Assembly (NCBI RefSeq): GCF_029433335.1
Contig: NZ_JAQTHX010000003.1
Coordinates: 1-64,000, forward strand
Length of the DNA: 64,000 nucleotides
Direction: 5' to 3'
Source of the DNA: Bifidobacterium sp. ESL0745
GTDB taxonomy: Bacteria > Actinomycetota > Actinomycetes > Actinomycetales > Bifidobacteriaceae
Shown in pieces: positions 55,310 to 64,000 of the stretch (position 1 is its first letter; every line of letters starts with the position of its first letter). The notes under the pieces are model-generated. The model ran no database searches, was not told the origin of the DNA, and saw only the letters and a program-made list of their open reading frames with translations. The position numbers were made by a program, and so were the translations under genes.

Positions 55310-56764
55310 TCAGACCCCCTGGTTGTAATCCTGCGGCATATCCTGGAAACGCGAAACGTCGCCGCGGAAAGCGAGCGGGAACGTGCCGGTTTTGCCGTTG
55401 CGGTGTTTCGCCAGAATGATATCGGCCTCGCCGGGACGGTCCTCCTCGTTGTAGAAGTCAGGGCGGTGGACAAGGAAGACCACATCGGCGTCCTGCTCGA
55501 TGGAGCCGGATTCGCGCAGATCGGCGAGCTGCGGCTTCTTGTCGTTGCGCATCTCGGGGCCGCGGTTGAGCTGGGAAAGCGCGACCACCGGCACTTCAAG
55601 TTCCTTGGCCAGAAGCTTCAATGCACGTGAGAAACCGGAGACCTCCTGCTGACGGCTCTCCTCCTGTTTGCCCGAGCTCATCAGCTGCAGGTAATCGATG
55701 ATGATGAGCTTCAGATCGTTGGTCTGCTTCAGGCGACGGCACTTCGCACGGATTTCCATCAGGCTCATGTTCGGGCTGTCGTCCAAAAACAAGGGCGCTT
55801 TCTTCATCGCCGTCCAGAAGTCATTCAGCGTGTTCCAGCGCTCCGGTGTCAGGCTGTCGTTGTCCGCACGGCGCAAGGCGACCAGCGGGATGCCGGTTTC
55901 GGCGGAGATAATGCGCTGGGCCAGTTCGGTTTTGCTCATCTCCAGCGAGAAGATGACGGTGGTCAGATTATTGTGCAGCGCCGCCGAACGCGCAAAATCC
56001 ACGCCCAACGTCGACTTGCCCATCGCAGGGCGTCCGGCGACCACGATCATCTGACCCGGCTGCAAACCCTGGGTTTCATCGTCGATGGCCTTGAACCCCG
56101 TTGGCACGCCTTTTTCGATGGATCCATTCTGCAGAGCGTCGAGCTGATCGAGCGTATCGTGGACCACCGTGCCGATGGTCTGATAGTCCTGACGCACCTT
56201 GCCCACACTCATCTCGTAGACTTCGGACTGGGCCAGATTGACCACGTCTTCGGCCTGCGAACCCTCGGCGGAATAGCCGAGCTGGGTGATTTTCGTGCCG
56301 GCCGCGATGACGTTGCGCAGGATGGCCCGCTGGTGGACGATTTCGGCATAATACGTGGCGTTGGCGGCCGTCGGAACCGAGGCTACGAGACTGTGCAGGT
56401 AATCGACGCCACCCACTTTTTCAAGATTGCCGTCTTTGAGCAGCGCGTTGGCCACGAGCACCGCGTCGACCGGCTCCGAAGCGGAGAACAGCGTAATGAT
56501 CGCCTCGTAGATGGTCTGGTGCTTGGGCTGATAGAAATCAGACACTTCAATCATCTGCGAAACCTCGCCGATGGCGTCCTTGCTCATCAACATGCCGCCC
56601 AAAACGGCCATTTCCGCGTCATCGTCATGTGGTGGGATGCGATCGAACAACGACGCGTTGTTCGCCGAAGTATCCTCACTGAACTTGCCTAAGCCAAAAT
56701 CGCCCTTGCGTGAATTGAAATCGCCGCCAGAGCGCGAAGAGTCCCATGAATTTCCGTCTGCCAT
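55310..56764 (-). CDS. dnaB: Replicative DNA helicase DnaB
   Basis: 484 residues from ATG 56764. The N-terminal domain starts RIPPHDDDAEMAVLGGML; RecA-fold motifs are GRPAMGKSTLG (Walker A), LIIIDYLQLMSSG (Walker B) and ALSQLNRG, with the arginine-finger region ILAKHRNGKTG. It unwinds DNA ahead of the fork. A cluster of DnaA boxes lies upstream. No intein is present. It is followed by murT after 68 bp, so replication and wall amidation genes may share a transcript. Confidence 0.96.
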   Translation of the reverse strand: MADGNSWDSSRSGGDFNSRKGDFGLGKFSEDTSANNASLFDRIPPHDDDAEMAVLGGMLMSKDAIGEVSQMIEVSDFYQPKHQTIYEAIITLFSASEPVDAVLVANALLKDGNLEKVGGVDYLHSLVASVPTAANATYYAEIVHQRAILRNVIAAGTKITQLGYSAEGSQAEDVVNLAQSEVYEMSVGKVRQDYQTIGTVVHDTLDQLDALQNGSIEKGVPTGFKAIDDETQGLQPGQMIVVAGRPAMGKSTLGVDFARSAALHNNLTTVIFSLEMSKTELAQRIISAETGIPLVALRRADNDSLTPERWNTLNDFWTAMKKAPLFLDDSPNMSLMEIRAKCRRLKQTNDLKLIIIDYLQLMSSGKQEESRQQEVSGFSRALKLLAKELEVPVVALSQLNRGPEMRNDKKPQLADLRESGSIEQDADVVFLVHRPDFYNEEDRPGEADIILAKHRNGKTGTFPLAFRGDVSRFQDMPQDYNQGV

Positions 56765-57234
56765 GCCGCCAAGCTTAACCAAATTCTTATAACAATTCAG
56801 CGTTTCACGCGCTCTTCCTCCGAAAGCTCTACAACATAACAATGAGAATGTTCACTTCATTTTTGGTTCATCATTACGACACGCACGAGCTTTTGCATGT
56901 GGACGAGAAAACTAAGTTATCCACATTTTGGGCGTGTCACTGGGGACAATGCACAAAGTTATCCACACCATGGGGATAACTCTGTGTACAAGGTGGGGAT
57001 AGAGGGCGCTCAGGTCATCTCCGATTTGCCTAAAACGTCGTCCTATGGTAGTCCATTCATCTTTTGAAACGATGGTACATAAACAAATTGTCATAACGTT
57101 TTTAACGACTAAATCTATAGAAAATGTCTCAAAAGTAATATCGAAACATAGTTTTAATTCTCTTCCTATAAATCATTCGTTTGGCAAAACCGCACGTCGG
57201 CGTTGCCTCATCATCACTCACAAACGAAACGAAA
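56765..57234. other. Intergenic region between murA and dnaB
   Basis: About 470 bp with no gene. The dnaB-proximal half holds DnaA boxes (56898-56991); the rest (57050-57230) is AT-rich without assigned features. Confidence 0.6.
56917..56991. promoter_or_regulatory. DnaA-box cluster upstream of dnaB
   Basis: Exact TTATCCACA at 56917-56925 and 56959-56967, plus near matches in the other orientation at 56971-56979 (TGGGGATAA) and 56983-56991 (TGTGTACAA). AGTTATCC and GGATAACT form an inverted pair at 56958-56980. The cluster suggests control of dnaB by DnaA. Confidence 0.7.
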
Positions 57235-57266
57235 AATCTCCCCGCCGGAATACCAGCGGGGAGATT
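57235..57266 (-). terminator. Terminator after murA
   Basis: AATCTCCCCGC-N10-GCGGGGAGATT with a T-run on the minus strand, about 27 bp after the murA stop. Confidence 0.92.
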
Positions 57267-57292
57267 GGAAATAGACGAAAGCGCGCGTGACT

Positions 57293-58618
57293 TCAGTCGA
57301 AATCGGCGCCGAGGGCGGCAAGTTTGCCACGGAAGTCGGCGTAACCACGATCAATCAGGCTGATGCCCTGTACATTCGACGGGCCGGAAGCCGCGAGTGC
57401 CGCGATGAGGTGACTGAATCCGCCACGCAGATCCGGCACGTCGATGTCGCGGCCTTCGAGCGGCGTAGGTCCGAAAATGACGGCGGAATGCTTGTAGTTG
57501 CGCTGTTGGAAACGGCACGGCAGGCTGCCGAGGCATTCGCGGTAGAGCTGGATGGTCGCACCCATCTTGATCAGCGGCTTGGTGAAGCCGAAACGGTTCT
57601 CGTAGACGGTCTCGTGCACAATCGACAGGCCGTTGGCCTGGGTCAGCGCGACGACAAGCGGCTGCTGCCAGTCGGTCATGAAGCCGGGGTGCACGTCGGT
57701 TTCGATGGCCACGGGCTTCAAATCCCCGCCCGGATGCCAGAAACGGATGCCCTCGTCGGTGACGTCGAACTCGCCGCCGATCTTGCGGTAGACATTGAGG
57801 AACGTCATCATCTCAGGCTGCGTGGCACCCTTGACGAAGATGTCGCCGTGGGTTGCGAGTGCCGCCGAGGCCCACGAAGCGGCCTCGATGCGGTCGGTAA
57901 GCGCGGTGTGGGTGAAGCCTTTAAGCGACTTGACGCCTTCGATGCGGAAAGTGCGGTCGACGTCGACGGAAATGATCGCACCCATCTTTTGCAGGACGGC
58001 GACCAAATCCATGATCTCAGGCTCGGTGGCGGCGCCGGAAAGCTCCGTCTTGCCCTCGGCCTGGACCGCGGCCAGAAGCGTCTGTTCGGTGGCGCCCACG
58101 GACGGATACGGAAGATGGATTTTCGCGCCATGCAAGCCGTTGGGCGCGGTGATGTGAATGCCGTCCTCGTGCTCCTTGTCGACGTTGGCGCCAAGCTTGC
58201 GCAGGGTCTCCAAGTGGAAATCGATCGGACGGCCGCCGATGTTGCATCCGCCGAGCTGCGGGATGAACGCCTCGCCCAAACGGTGCAGCAACGGACCGGA
58301 GAACAGGATCGGGATGCGGGAGGAACCGGAAAGCGTGTCCACATCGGCTACGTCGGCAAGCCGGACATTGGTTGCGTCGATCCTCAGCGTGCCCTTGGCA
58401 TCGTCCCAATCGACGGTTGCACCGTGCAGGCGCAGCAGGTCGGAGACGACGTGGACGTCACGGATCTCGGGAACGTTTTTGAGCACGGAAACACCGGGCG
58501 CAAGCAGGGCCGCCACCATGGCCTTGCTTACGAAATTCTTGGCACCACGCACCTTGATGGTACCGTTGAGCGGTTTGCCGCCTTCGACGTGCAGGACGTC
58601 TTGTGTAGTATCTGCCAA
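57293..58618 (-). CDS. murA: UDP-N-acetylglucosamine 1-carboxyvinyltransferase
   Basis: 441 residues from TTG at 58618, chosen because AAAGAGG lies 7 nt upstream and the protein then begins LADTTQDVLHVEGGKPLNG. MurA transfers enolpyruvate to UDP-GlcNAc, the first committed step of peptidoglycan synthesis. KVRGAKNFVSKAMVAALLA carries the conserved Lys; the active-site Cys that fosfomycin alkylates is present in LGGCNIGGRPIDFH; HPGFMTDWQQP and GGFSHLIAALAA follow. An upstream ATG (58747) would add an unrelated N-terminus. Confidence 0.94.
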   Translation of the reverse strand: MADTTQDVLHVEGGKPLNGTIKVRGAKNFVSKAMVAALLAPGVSVLKNVPEIRDVHVVSDLLRLHGATVDWDDAKGTLRIDATNVRLADVADVDTLSGSSRIPILFSGPLLHRLGEAFIPQLGGCNIGGRPIDFHLETLRKLGANVDKEHEDGIHITAPNGLHGAKIHLPYPSVGATEQTLLAAVQAEGKTELSGAATEPEIMDLVAVLQKMGAIISVDVDRTFRIEGVKSLKGFTHTALTDRIEAASWASAALATHGDIFVKGATQPEMMTFLNVYRKIGGEFDVTDEGIRFWHPGGDLKPVAIETDVHPGFMTDWQQPLVVALTQANGLSIVHETVYENRFGFTKPLIKMGATIQLYRECLGSLPCRFQQRNYKHSAVIFGPTPLEGRDIDVPDLRGGFSHLIAALAASGPSNVQGISLIDRGYADFRGKLAALGADFD

Positions 58619-58846
58619 AATCAACCTCTTTCGTCGGCCCTCTATCAGCGAGCTTACTACTACATAGTGTGCCACAGCGGTTGTGGCGGCTCGGTGAAGC
58701 ATGGCCGAAAATGCGCCCGAGGCCGAACGGACTTGTCCAGATTGCATAATTTTGGCTTGCAGCGATATATAGAACCCTTATTGAGAGCCAAAATTCAGCC
58801 ATTATTATTACCTCGTTTTTACGATAATTGCCATCACAAATAAAAC

Positions 58847-58881
58847 TTGCGCGGCCTCATCGAAGCGATGAAACCGCGCAA
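58847..58881 (-). terminator. Terminator after leuCD
   Basis: TTGCGCGG-TT-TCATCG-CTT-CGATGA-GG-CCGCGCAA on the minus strand, followed by GTTTTATT. A second small hairpin (59008-59032, AGGTTTAGTCC and complement) overlaps the leuD stop. The rest of the 400-bp gap shows no gene. Confidence 0.9.
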
Positions 58882-59024
58882 TAATTACTAGTTAATTATT
58901 GGAATTATGCACCCAGAGGCCCGAGTCCTGCAATTTTTGACCGCTTCTTCGAAGCGGACTCAATTCCTTGTCGCCTCGCTCGAGAATCGCAAGGTGACGC
59001 AGGACCTAGGTTTAGTCCACAGGA

Positions 59025-59705
59025 CTAAACCTTTAACGGTCCCGCCCACGACGAATCATCCACAGGTCGAGCGGACTTGACCGGCTCTTCGGGGCCGTGC
59101 TTGGCGGGCAGCGTCTTGGGCTTGAAGGGGAAACGCTTGGCGCGCATCTTTTCGTAGTCGGCGATGGCGTCCTCGTGCTGCAGCGTCAGGTCGATGTCGT
59201 CGTAGCCGTTCATCAGGCGCCAACGCGTGTAATCGTTGACCTCGAAGGGCAGGGTGACGTCGCCGCAGGTCACGGTGCGTTCCTTCAGATCGACGGTCAT
59301 CTCGCGGCCAGGTTCTTCTTCCAGCAGCTTCCAGAGCAGTTCGACGCTTTCCTGCGGCATGATGGCGGCCAGCACGCCGTTCTTGGCAGTGTTGCCATAG
59401 AAGATGTCCGCAAATCGCGGGCTGATGATGACACGGAATCCATAATCGCGCAGCGCCCACACGGCATGCTCACGCGACGAGCCGATGCCGAAATCAGGGC
59501 CGGCGACCAGGATCTTGCCTTTGTTCTGGTACTCGGGCTTGTTCAGGATGAAGTCCGGGTCGCGTCGCCACGCATAAAACAGCGCGTCCTCGAAGCCCGT
59601 CTTGGTGACGCGCTTCAAAAAGACGGCCGGAATGATCTGGTCGGTATCGACGTTCGAACGCCGAAGCGGGACGCCGACGCCGGTGACCTGCGTAAGTTTC
59701 TCCAT
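59025..59705 (-). CDS. leuD: 3-isopropylmalate dehydratase small subunit
   Basis: 226 residues. With LeuC it isomerises 2- and 3-isopropylmalate in leucine synthesis. Typical segments are [45 protein letters not shown] and [12 protein letters not shown]. The gene follows leuC by 68 bp. Confidence 0.96.
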   Translation of the reverse strand: MEKLTQVTGVGVPLRRSNVDTDQIIPAVFLKRVTKTGFEDALFYAWRRDPDFILNKPEYQNKGKILVAGPDFGIGSSREHAVWALRDYGFRVIISPRFADIFYGNTAKNGVLAAIMPQESVELLWKLLEEEPGREMTVDLKERTVTCGDVTLPFEVNDYTRWRLMNGYDDIDLTLQHEDAIADYEKMRAKRFPFKPKTLPAKHGPEEPVKSARPVDDSSWAGPLKV

Positions 59706-59773
59706 AATCGATAAACCTTCTGAAATTTAAAATCCGATAATTAATAGTAAAGACAAATAAATCGTCGATGGCC

Positions 59774-61177
59774 TTACAGGTCGGCGGGGCTGGAAATCGT
59801 GCCACGGATGGCGGTGGCGGCGGCGACCAGCGGCGAGGCCAGATGCGTGCGCCCGCCCTTGCCCTGACGGCCTTCGAAGTTGCGGTTCGAGGTCGAAACC
59901 GAGCGTTCGCCGGGTACGAGCTTGTCCGGGTTCATCCCGAGGCACATCGAGCAGCCGGCGTTACGCCATTCGGCACCGAAGTCCTTGAAGATCTTGTCAA
60001 GCCCTTCGTCCTCGGCCTGCAAGCGGGCGCGGGACGAGGCCGGCACGACCAGCACGCGATGGATGGAATCGGCCTTGTGATGGCCTTTCATCACCGATGC
60101 GGCGGCACGCAGATCCTCGATGCGACCGTTGGTGCAGGATCCGATGAAAACGGTGTCCACCGGAATCGATTTGATCGGCGTTCCGGGCTTCAGACCCATG
60201 TATTCCAGCGCGGACTGCGTGGCCTGGCGCTGCTCGGCGTCGGCGATATCCGCAGGGTCCGGCACGTCGGCGGTAATCGGCGCGCCCTGGCCGGGGTTGG
60301 TGCCCCAAGTCACGTAAGGCGCAAGGTCGGCGGCATTAATCGTGACTTCCTTATCGAATTTCGCGTCGTCGTCGGTTTTGAGCGTCTTCCAATAAGCCAC
60401 GGCCTTGTCCCACATCTCGCCGGTCGGCGCATACGGGCGGCCCTTCAAGTACTCGAAGGTGGTCTCGTCGGGGGCGATCATGCCCGCGCGGGCGCCTCCC
60501 TCGATGGACATGTTGCAGATGGTCATGCGCGCGTCCATGGAAAGCGAACGAATCGCGGAACCGCGGTATTCGATGACGTGGCCCTGTCCGCCGCCGATGC
60601 CGATCTTGGCGATGATGGCCAGAATGATGTCCTTGGCAGTCACGCCTTCGGGCAACTCGCCTTCGACGTTGACGGCCATGGTCTTGAACGGCTTAAGCGA
60701 CAAGGTCTGCGTGGCCATAACATGCTCGACCTCGCTCGTGCCGATGCCGAACGCGAGCGCCCCGAACGCACCGTGCGTGGAGGTGTGCGAATCGCCGCAG
60801 ACGATGGTCATGCCCGGCTGCGTCAGACCGAGGTTCGGCGCGAAAGCGTGGACGATGCCCTGGTCGGCATCACCAAGTGGATGCAGCAGCACGCCGAATT
60901 CCTTGCAGTTCTTCTCCAACGTGCTCAACTGCTTGGCGGAAGTCTTGTCCGGATTGGGTTTGTCGATGTCGACCGTGGGCGTGTTGTGGTCTTCCGTAGC
61001 GATCAGCAGGTCGGTGTGGCGCGGCTTGCGCCCGGCCAGTCGCAGGCCCTCGAACGCCTGCGGACTGGTGACCTCGTGCATGAGCATGAGGTCGATATAG
61101 ATCAGGTCCGGGGCACCGTCTTTGCCCTGGTACACCAGGTGATCGGCCCAGACTTTTTCAGCCAATGTGCTTGCCAT
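59774..61177 (-). CDS. leuC: 3-isopropylmalate dehydratase large subunit
   Basis: 467 residues, aconitase fold. The [4Fe-4S] ligands are in [13 protein letters not shown] and [45 protein letters not shown] is typical. AGGAGG lies 4 nt before the ATG. It is divergent from the IclR-type gene, which is the likely regulator of the operon. Confidence 0.97.
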   Translation of the reverse strand: MASTLAEKVWADHLVYQGKDGAPDLIYIDLMLMHEVTSPQAFEGLRLAGRKPRHTDLLIATEDHNTPTVDIDKPNPDKTSAKQLSTLEKNCKEFGVLLHPLGDADQGIVHAFAPNLGLTQPGMTIVCGDSHTSTHGAFGALAFGIGTSEVEHVMATQTLSLKPFKTMAVNVEGELPEGVTAKDIILAIIAKIGIGGGQGHVIEYRGSAIRSLSMDARMTICNMSIEGGARAGMIAPDETTFEYLKGRPYAPTGEMWDKAVAYWKTLKTDDDAKFDKEVTINAADLAPYVTWGTNPGQGAPITADVPDPADIADAEQRQATQSALEYMGLKPGTPIKSIPVDTVFIGSCTNGRIEDLRAAASVMKGHHKADSIHRVLVVPASSRARLQAEDEGLDKIFKDFGAEWRNAGCSMCLGMNPDKLVPGERSVSTSNRNFEGRQGKGGRTHLASPLVAAATAIRGTISSPADL

Positions 61178-61333
61178 ACGACCTCCTATCGTTGGTTTTG
61201 GGGCCGCAACCCCGTTTCTATTTCTGCCACGCGGATTTTTGTGGTGGCACGTATTTTCGAGTATCGACGTTTGTCAACAATATGGACATCGTTGTTTCAT
61301 ATTCTGAGATAGATGAGATGATAGACCCCAATG

Positions 61334-61347
61334 TATAATATTCACGT
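61334..61347 (+). promoter_or_regulatory. -10 hexamer of IclR gene, leaderless start
   Basis: TATAAT at 61334-61339 lies 8 nt before the IclR ATG at 61348 with no Shine-Dalgarno between, so transcription should begin at or next to the start codon. Confidence 0.6.
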
Positions 61348-62172
61348 ATGGACTCATTATCAAAGGATCCCCAAGCGGCGCGGACCACACGCGCGCCCAA
61401 ACCAACCGGCAATGCTGCCCAAAACTCGAATCATGCTCCTATTCATGACGACATTCATTCCGGGGTCGGGGTCCTCGATAAAACGGTCAAGATTCTTGAG
61501 GCCCTCGAAAGCGGGCCTTCCACATTAGGACAATTGGTCGCCGCCACCGGGCTTGCCCGCCCCACCGCACACCGCCTGGCCATTGCGCTGGAGCGTCATC
61601 GCTTCGTCCTGCGTGACCAGCACGGGCGCTTCATCTTGGGTTCGCGCTTTGCCGAACTGGCTACCGCCGCCGGCGAAGACCGCTTGCTGACAGCCGCCGG
61701 ACCAATCCTTCAGACCCTTCTGGACCGCACCGGCGAATCCGCGCAAATCTACCGCCGCCAAGGCGACCAGCGCGTCTGCATCGCTGCCGTCGAACGGGCC
61801 AGCGGGCTGCACGATTCCATCCCCGTCGGCGCCATGCTTTCAATGCAAGCTGGCAGCGCCGCGCAGATCCTCGTTGCCTGGGAGGATTCCGAGCGGCTGC
61901 ATCAGGGTCTGCGTCACGCCAAATTCACGACCTCAACGCTGGCGACCGTCCGTCGCCGTGGTTGGGCCGATTCCGTCAACGAACGCGAGGAAGGCGTCTG
62001 CTCGGTTTCCGCGCCGATTCGCAACTCTTCCGGCCAAGTCATCGCCGCCATCTCCATCTCCGGCCCCTCCGGCCGCATGGGCCCCTCACCAGGCCGCCGC
62101 TACGCCCCTTATGTGATGGCCGGCGGCAAGTACCTCACCGACGCCCTGATGAAGGCCAGCGCCGGCAGATAA
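61348..62172 (+). CDS. IclR-family regulator of leucine genes
   Basis: 274 residues. After a 35-residue polar extension the winged HTH spans about 45-105 (ILEALESGPSTLGQLVAATG, ARPTAHRLAIALERHRFV). The C-terminal IclR ligand domain shows RTGESAQIYRRQGDQRVCIAAVE, SIPVGAMLSMQAGSAAQIL and ISISGPSGRM. Divergent placement to leuCD matches LtbR/NdgR-type actinobacterial regulators of leucine and amino acid genes. Confidence 0.9.
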   Translation: MDSLSKDPQAARTTRAPKPTGNAAQNSNHAPIHDDIHSGVGVLDKTVKILEALESGPSTLGQLVAATGLARPTAHRLAIALERHRFVLRDQHGRFILGSRFAELATAAGEDRLLTAAGPILQTLLDRTGESAQIYRRQGDQRVCIAAVERASGLHDSIPVGAMLSMQAGSAAQILVAWEDSERLHQGLRHAKFTTSTLATVRRRGWADSVNEREEGVCSVSAPIRNSSGQVIAAISISGPSGRMGPSPGRRYAPYVMAGGKYLTDALMKASAGR

Positions 62173-62198
62173 AAGCACAATAGACGTAAAACTTTTCA

Positions 62199-62243
62199 AT
62201 GGCCTTTGTCCGAAGCACGAAAGATTGATCGGACAAAGGCCAT
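62199..62243 (+). terminator. Terminator after IclR gene
   Basis: Perfect 15-bp arms (ATGGCCTTTGTCCGA and complement) enclose a 15-nt loop, with TATTTTC after. The following 270 bp up to the next gene are AT-rich, with no recognised element. Confidence 0.92.
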
Positions 62244-62516
62244 TATTTTCAACAGACTAGTTTTGTTGCCTATAACCTTATATAATCATCAAAATTGATC
62301 TCTGATACCTTTAAATATTCATACAGTCGACATAGTTGATTCTTATGTCATCATGTCTACACATTCGAACCCATAATTAATTCATTATTGGGCAGATGTT
62401 CGTGTAGCATTACAAGCGGAGCTATGCAGATTCGGCCTTACTGTGAATCACAGCCATATCACAGTTCAAGCCAAATGCTTCGCAGCTATGATGCACGACC
62501 GACGGAGGAGACATAG

Positions 62517-64000
62517 ATGACAGGGCAACAAGCGGTACACCGACTGACAACAGTCTTGGTATCCATGGCCATGTTAGCGCTCACCCTTCCTCAGACGGCC
62601 ACAGCCGCAGAAACCGTTGCCTCCTCCTCGGCCGATACCAGTACTTCAGCTTCGCCTACCCCCTCCCGCAGCTCAAATAGTGCGTTAGACTCGTCCAAGC
62701 TTCCTCAAGATCAACCCAAGCCACAAAACACAGCCAAGAAGCCAGAATATTCTTCTCATTCCACCGATTCCGTTGGAACCAATGCCAAACAAGGCGACTC
62801 CACTTCTGCTTCTGCACAAGGCAGCACTGCCTCCGGCACCACTGCGGACACCAGTGCCAAGCAAAACAACTCCGCACCTGCCACCGCACCAGACGCTAAT
62901 GCCCAACAAGACAGCGCCACCGCCCCTGCCAACGCGCAAGGCACGAACACCGGTGCAACCGCCCCGAATAGCGCCAACCCATCGGTATCAAGCTGTCAAA
63001 CAGCCGCAGGCGACCAGTCATGGGGCGAAACCGACCCGCTCATCTGGAATATCCACACAGACGGCAGCGACTGCGTACTCGAGCTGAAAAGCGGTACCGT
63101 GCCGGATTACCGCACCTCAGACGGCAATTATGCCAAAGTGCCTTGGGACAACGGCAGTAAAAACAGTTGGACGAGACGCGATGACATTTCGAAGGTGAAA
63201 GTCACCGGCCCCGTCAAGGCACTGAGCGTACACGGGCTGTTCGCCGGTTTGAGCAACATGATCACCGCCGACGTTGGAAACCTTGATCTGACGAATCTTG
63301 TGGACGGGAACATCGGCGATTTGTTCGCCTTCGACTCCTCATTGGCTTCCATCACTGGGCTCGAACAATGGAACACATCGAAAGCGACAAGTCTGAAAGG
63401 CATATTCAACGGCGACACCTCCCTCACCGTGCTCGACCTTTCCAGCTGGAACATGACACAAGTCACCGACTTCTCTTGCATGTTCGGCGGTCTCGGGAAA
63501 ACGCTCACCCGCATTGGCCTTGGCAGCAAGCAGTCGTTGCCGGCAGAAGCGTTTCGGCAACACTACGACAACAATGGAAATGCCGTGGATGACGACAGCT
63601 GGAAAGACACAACTTGGAAACTCAACAGCGAAACAGCGACAACCATAGAGCCATACAACAATGGACTTCACAACGATAACGATGACATTTCGGAGTTTGT
63701 AGAATCTAGTAATTTTTCAAGTCAAGATAACATAAAAACTGAAGACAGACACAATGTGGTAAATAGGCAAATTAGTCCTAGATATTATGAGTGGTATACT
63801 TTTTACCCGAATATACCAGGACAAGGTGGACTTATAACTAAAATGCTTGACGGGAATAACTGTCTTAGTTTTCCAACGCCTGATTGGTCAAGTCCAGGCG
63901 ATTGGTCACGTCCAGGATACCAACCACTCGGGTGGAGTCAAAATCCAAATGCGACCTCTCCATCTTTTAGACTCGGTTTTTCAAGCTGCTCCTGGGGCTC
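62517..64000 (+). CDS. BspA-like DUF285 surface protein, paralog 4 (partial)
   Basis: Open from ATG 62517 (GGAGGAG 7 nt upstream) to the window end, 494 codons without stop. Residues 1-31 are a signal peptide ending ATAA. About 32-155 is an Ala/Ser/Thr/Gln-rich stalk, here N-terminal rather than C-terminal. A segment SWGETDPLIWNIHTDGSDCVLEL corresponds to the GGECTLTF region of the cluster at 4-12 kb. DUF285 repeats (ITGLEQWNTSKATSLKGIFN, LDLSSWNMTQVTDFSCMFGG) follow at about 255-340. From about codon 388 (nt 63680) the DNA becomes AT-rich and the protein loses recognised repeats. A probable divergent relative of the three tandem paralogs with a different layout. Confidence 0.8.
   Translation, partial: MTGQQAVHRLTTVLVSMAMLALTLPQTATAAETVASSSADTSTSASPTPSRSSNSALDSSKLPQDQPKPQNTAKKPEYSSHSTDSVGTNAKQGDSTSASAQGSTASGTTADTSAKQNNSAPATAPDANAQQDSATAPANAQGTNTGATAPNSANPSVSSCQTAAGDQSWGETDPLIWNIHTDGSDCVLELKSGTVPDYRTSDGNYAKVPWDNGSKNSWTRRDDISKVKVTGPVKALSVHGLFAGLSNMITADVGNLDLTNLVDGNIGDLFAFDSSLASITGLEQWNTSKATSLKGIFNGDTSLTVLDLSSWNMTQVTDFSCMFGGLGKTLTRIGLGSKQSLPAEAFRQHYDNNGNAVDDDSWKDTTWKLNSETATTIEPYNNGLHNDNDDISEFVESSNFSSQDNIKTEDRHNVVNRQISPRYYEWYTFYPNIPGQGGLITKMLDGNNCLSFPTPDWSSPGDWSRPGYQPLGWSQNPNATSPSFRLGFSSCSWG

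Noticed and set aside
56898..56991. Chromosomal replication origin
   Set aside because: DnaA boxes are present, but there is no dnaA, dnaN, rpmH or AT-rich unwinding element next to them; regulation of dnaB is simpler.
57287..58843. Long plus-strand open frame (518 codons) opposite murA
   Set aside because: It is antisense to a well-conserved MurA with all motifs; Arg/Gly/Asp-rich composition typical of the shadow of a GC-rich gene, no family motifs.
59768..61312. Long plus-strand frame (514 codons) opposite leuC
   Set aside because: Shadow of leuC; no ribosome binding site or domain signature.

Overview
The window reads as a moderately GC-rich chromosomal segment of an actinobacterium, most likely a Bifidobacterium or a close relative. 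The basis is the style of the proteins (S16 with a long Ala/Lys/Glu tail, L28, Ffh, RecG), the rpsP-khpA-rimM-trmD order, the murT-gatD lipid II amidation pair next to dnaB, the IclR gene divergent from leuCD, and several starts that look leaderless. This assignment rests on recognition of the proteins, not on a search. I see no rRNA, tRNA, CRISPR array, insertion sequence or prophage.

Layout. 1-4 kb: the 5' part of an ABC-F ATPase gene carrying an in-frame 45-bp minisatellite, a class I glutamine amidotransferase and cysS. 4.3-12 kb: three tandem paralogous genes for large secreted BspA-like (DUF285) surface proteins, each with its own terminator; a fourth, divergent member starts at 62.5 kb and runs off the window. 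12-20 kb: translation and secretion genes (ffh, rpsP, khpA, rimM, trmD) with a membrane-tethered EEP hydrolase, an orphan antitoxin-like protein and a 3-hydroxyacyl-CoA dehydrogenase. 20-30 kb: rsmD, recG, an MFS exporter, rpmB, a membrane-bound XRE regulator and a 6-phosphogluconolactonase-like protein. 30-42 kb: TetR plus MscS, a CPBP protease, ddl-gpsA-plsC (wall and phospholipid precursors), a TetR/MFS pair with two matching operators, and a PAP2 phosphatase. 43-49 kb: ppk with a Nudix/histidine-phosphatase fusion, an unknown gene, a candidate structured RNA and upp. 50-62 kb: AarF/UbiB kinase with a phasin-like partner, gatD-murT-dnaB, murA, leuCD and its divergent IclR regulator.

Three themes recur. 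First, many housekeeping proteins (TrmD, RimM, RecG, MurT, the Nudix fusion, an MFS protein, the lactonase) carry long Asp/Asn/Ser/Thr/Ala-rich insertions not expected for their families. Second, intergenic regions hold at least three families of short inverted repeats; the most striking has a constant CTTGGYGCRCCAAG tip while the flanking arms differ from copy to copy but stay self-complementary. Third, at least nine genes have a TANNNT-like -10 hexamer 6-8 nt before the start codon and usually no ribosome binding site, which suggests leaderless mRNAs.

The best leads for something undescribed are the hairpin arrays at 18.67-18.82 and 36.59-36.75 kb, the predicted multibranched RNA at 48.6 kb, the twin palindromes at 20.28-20.34 kb, and the surface-protein cluster.
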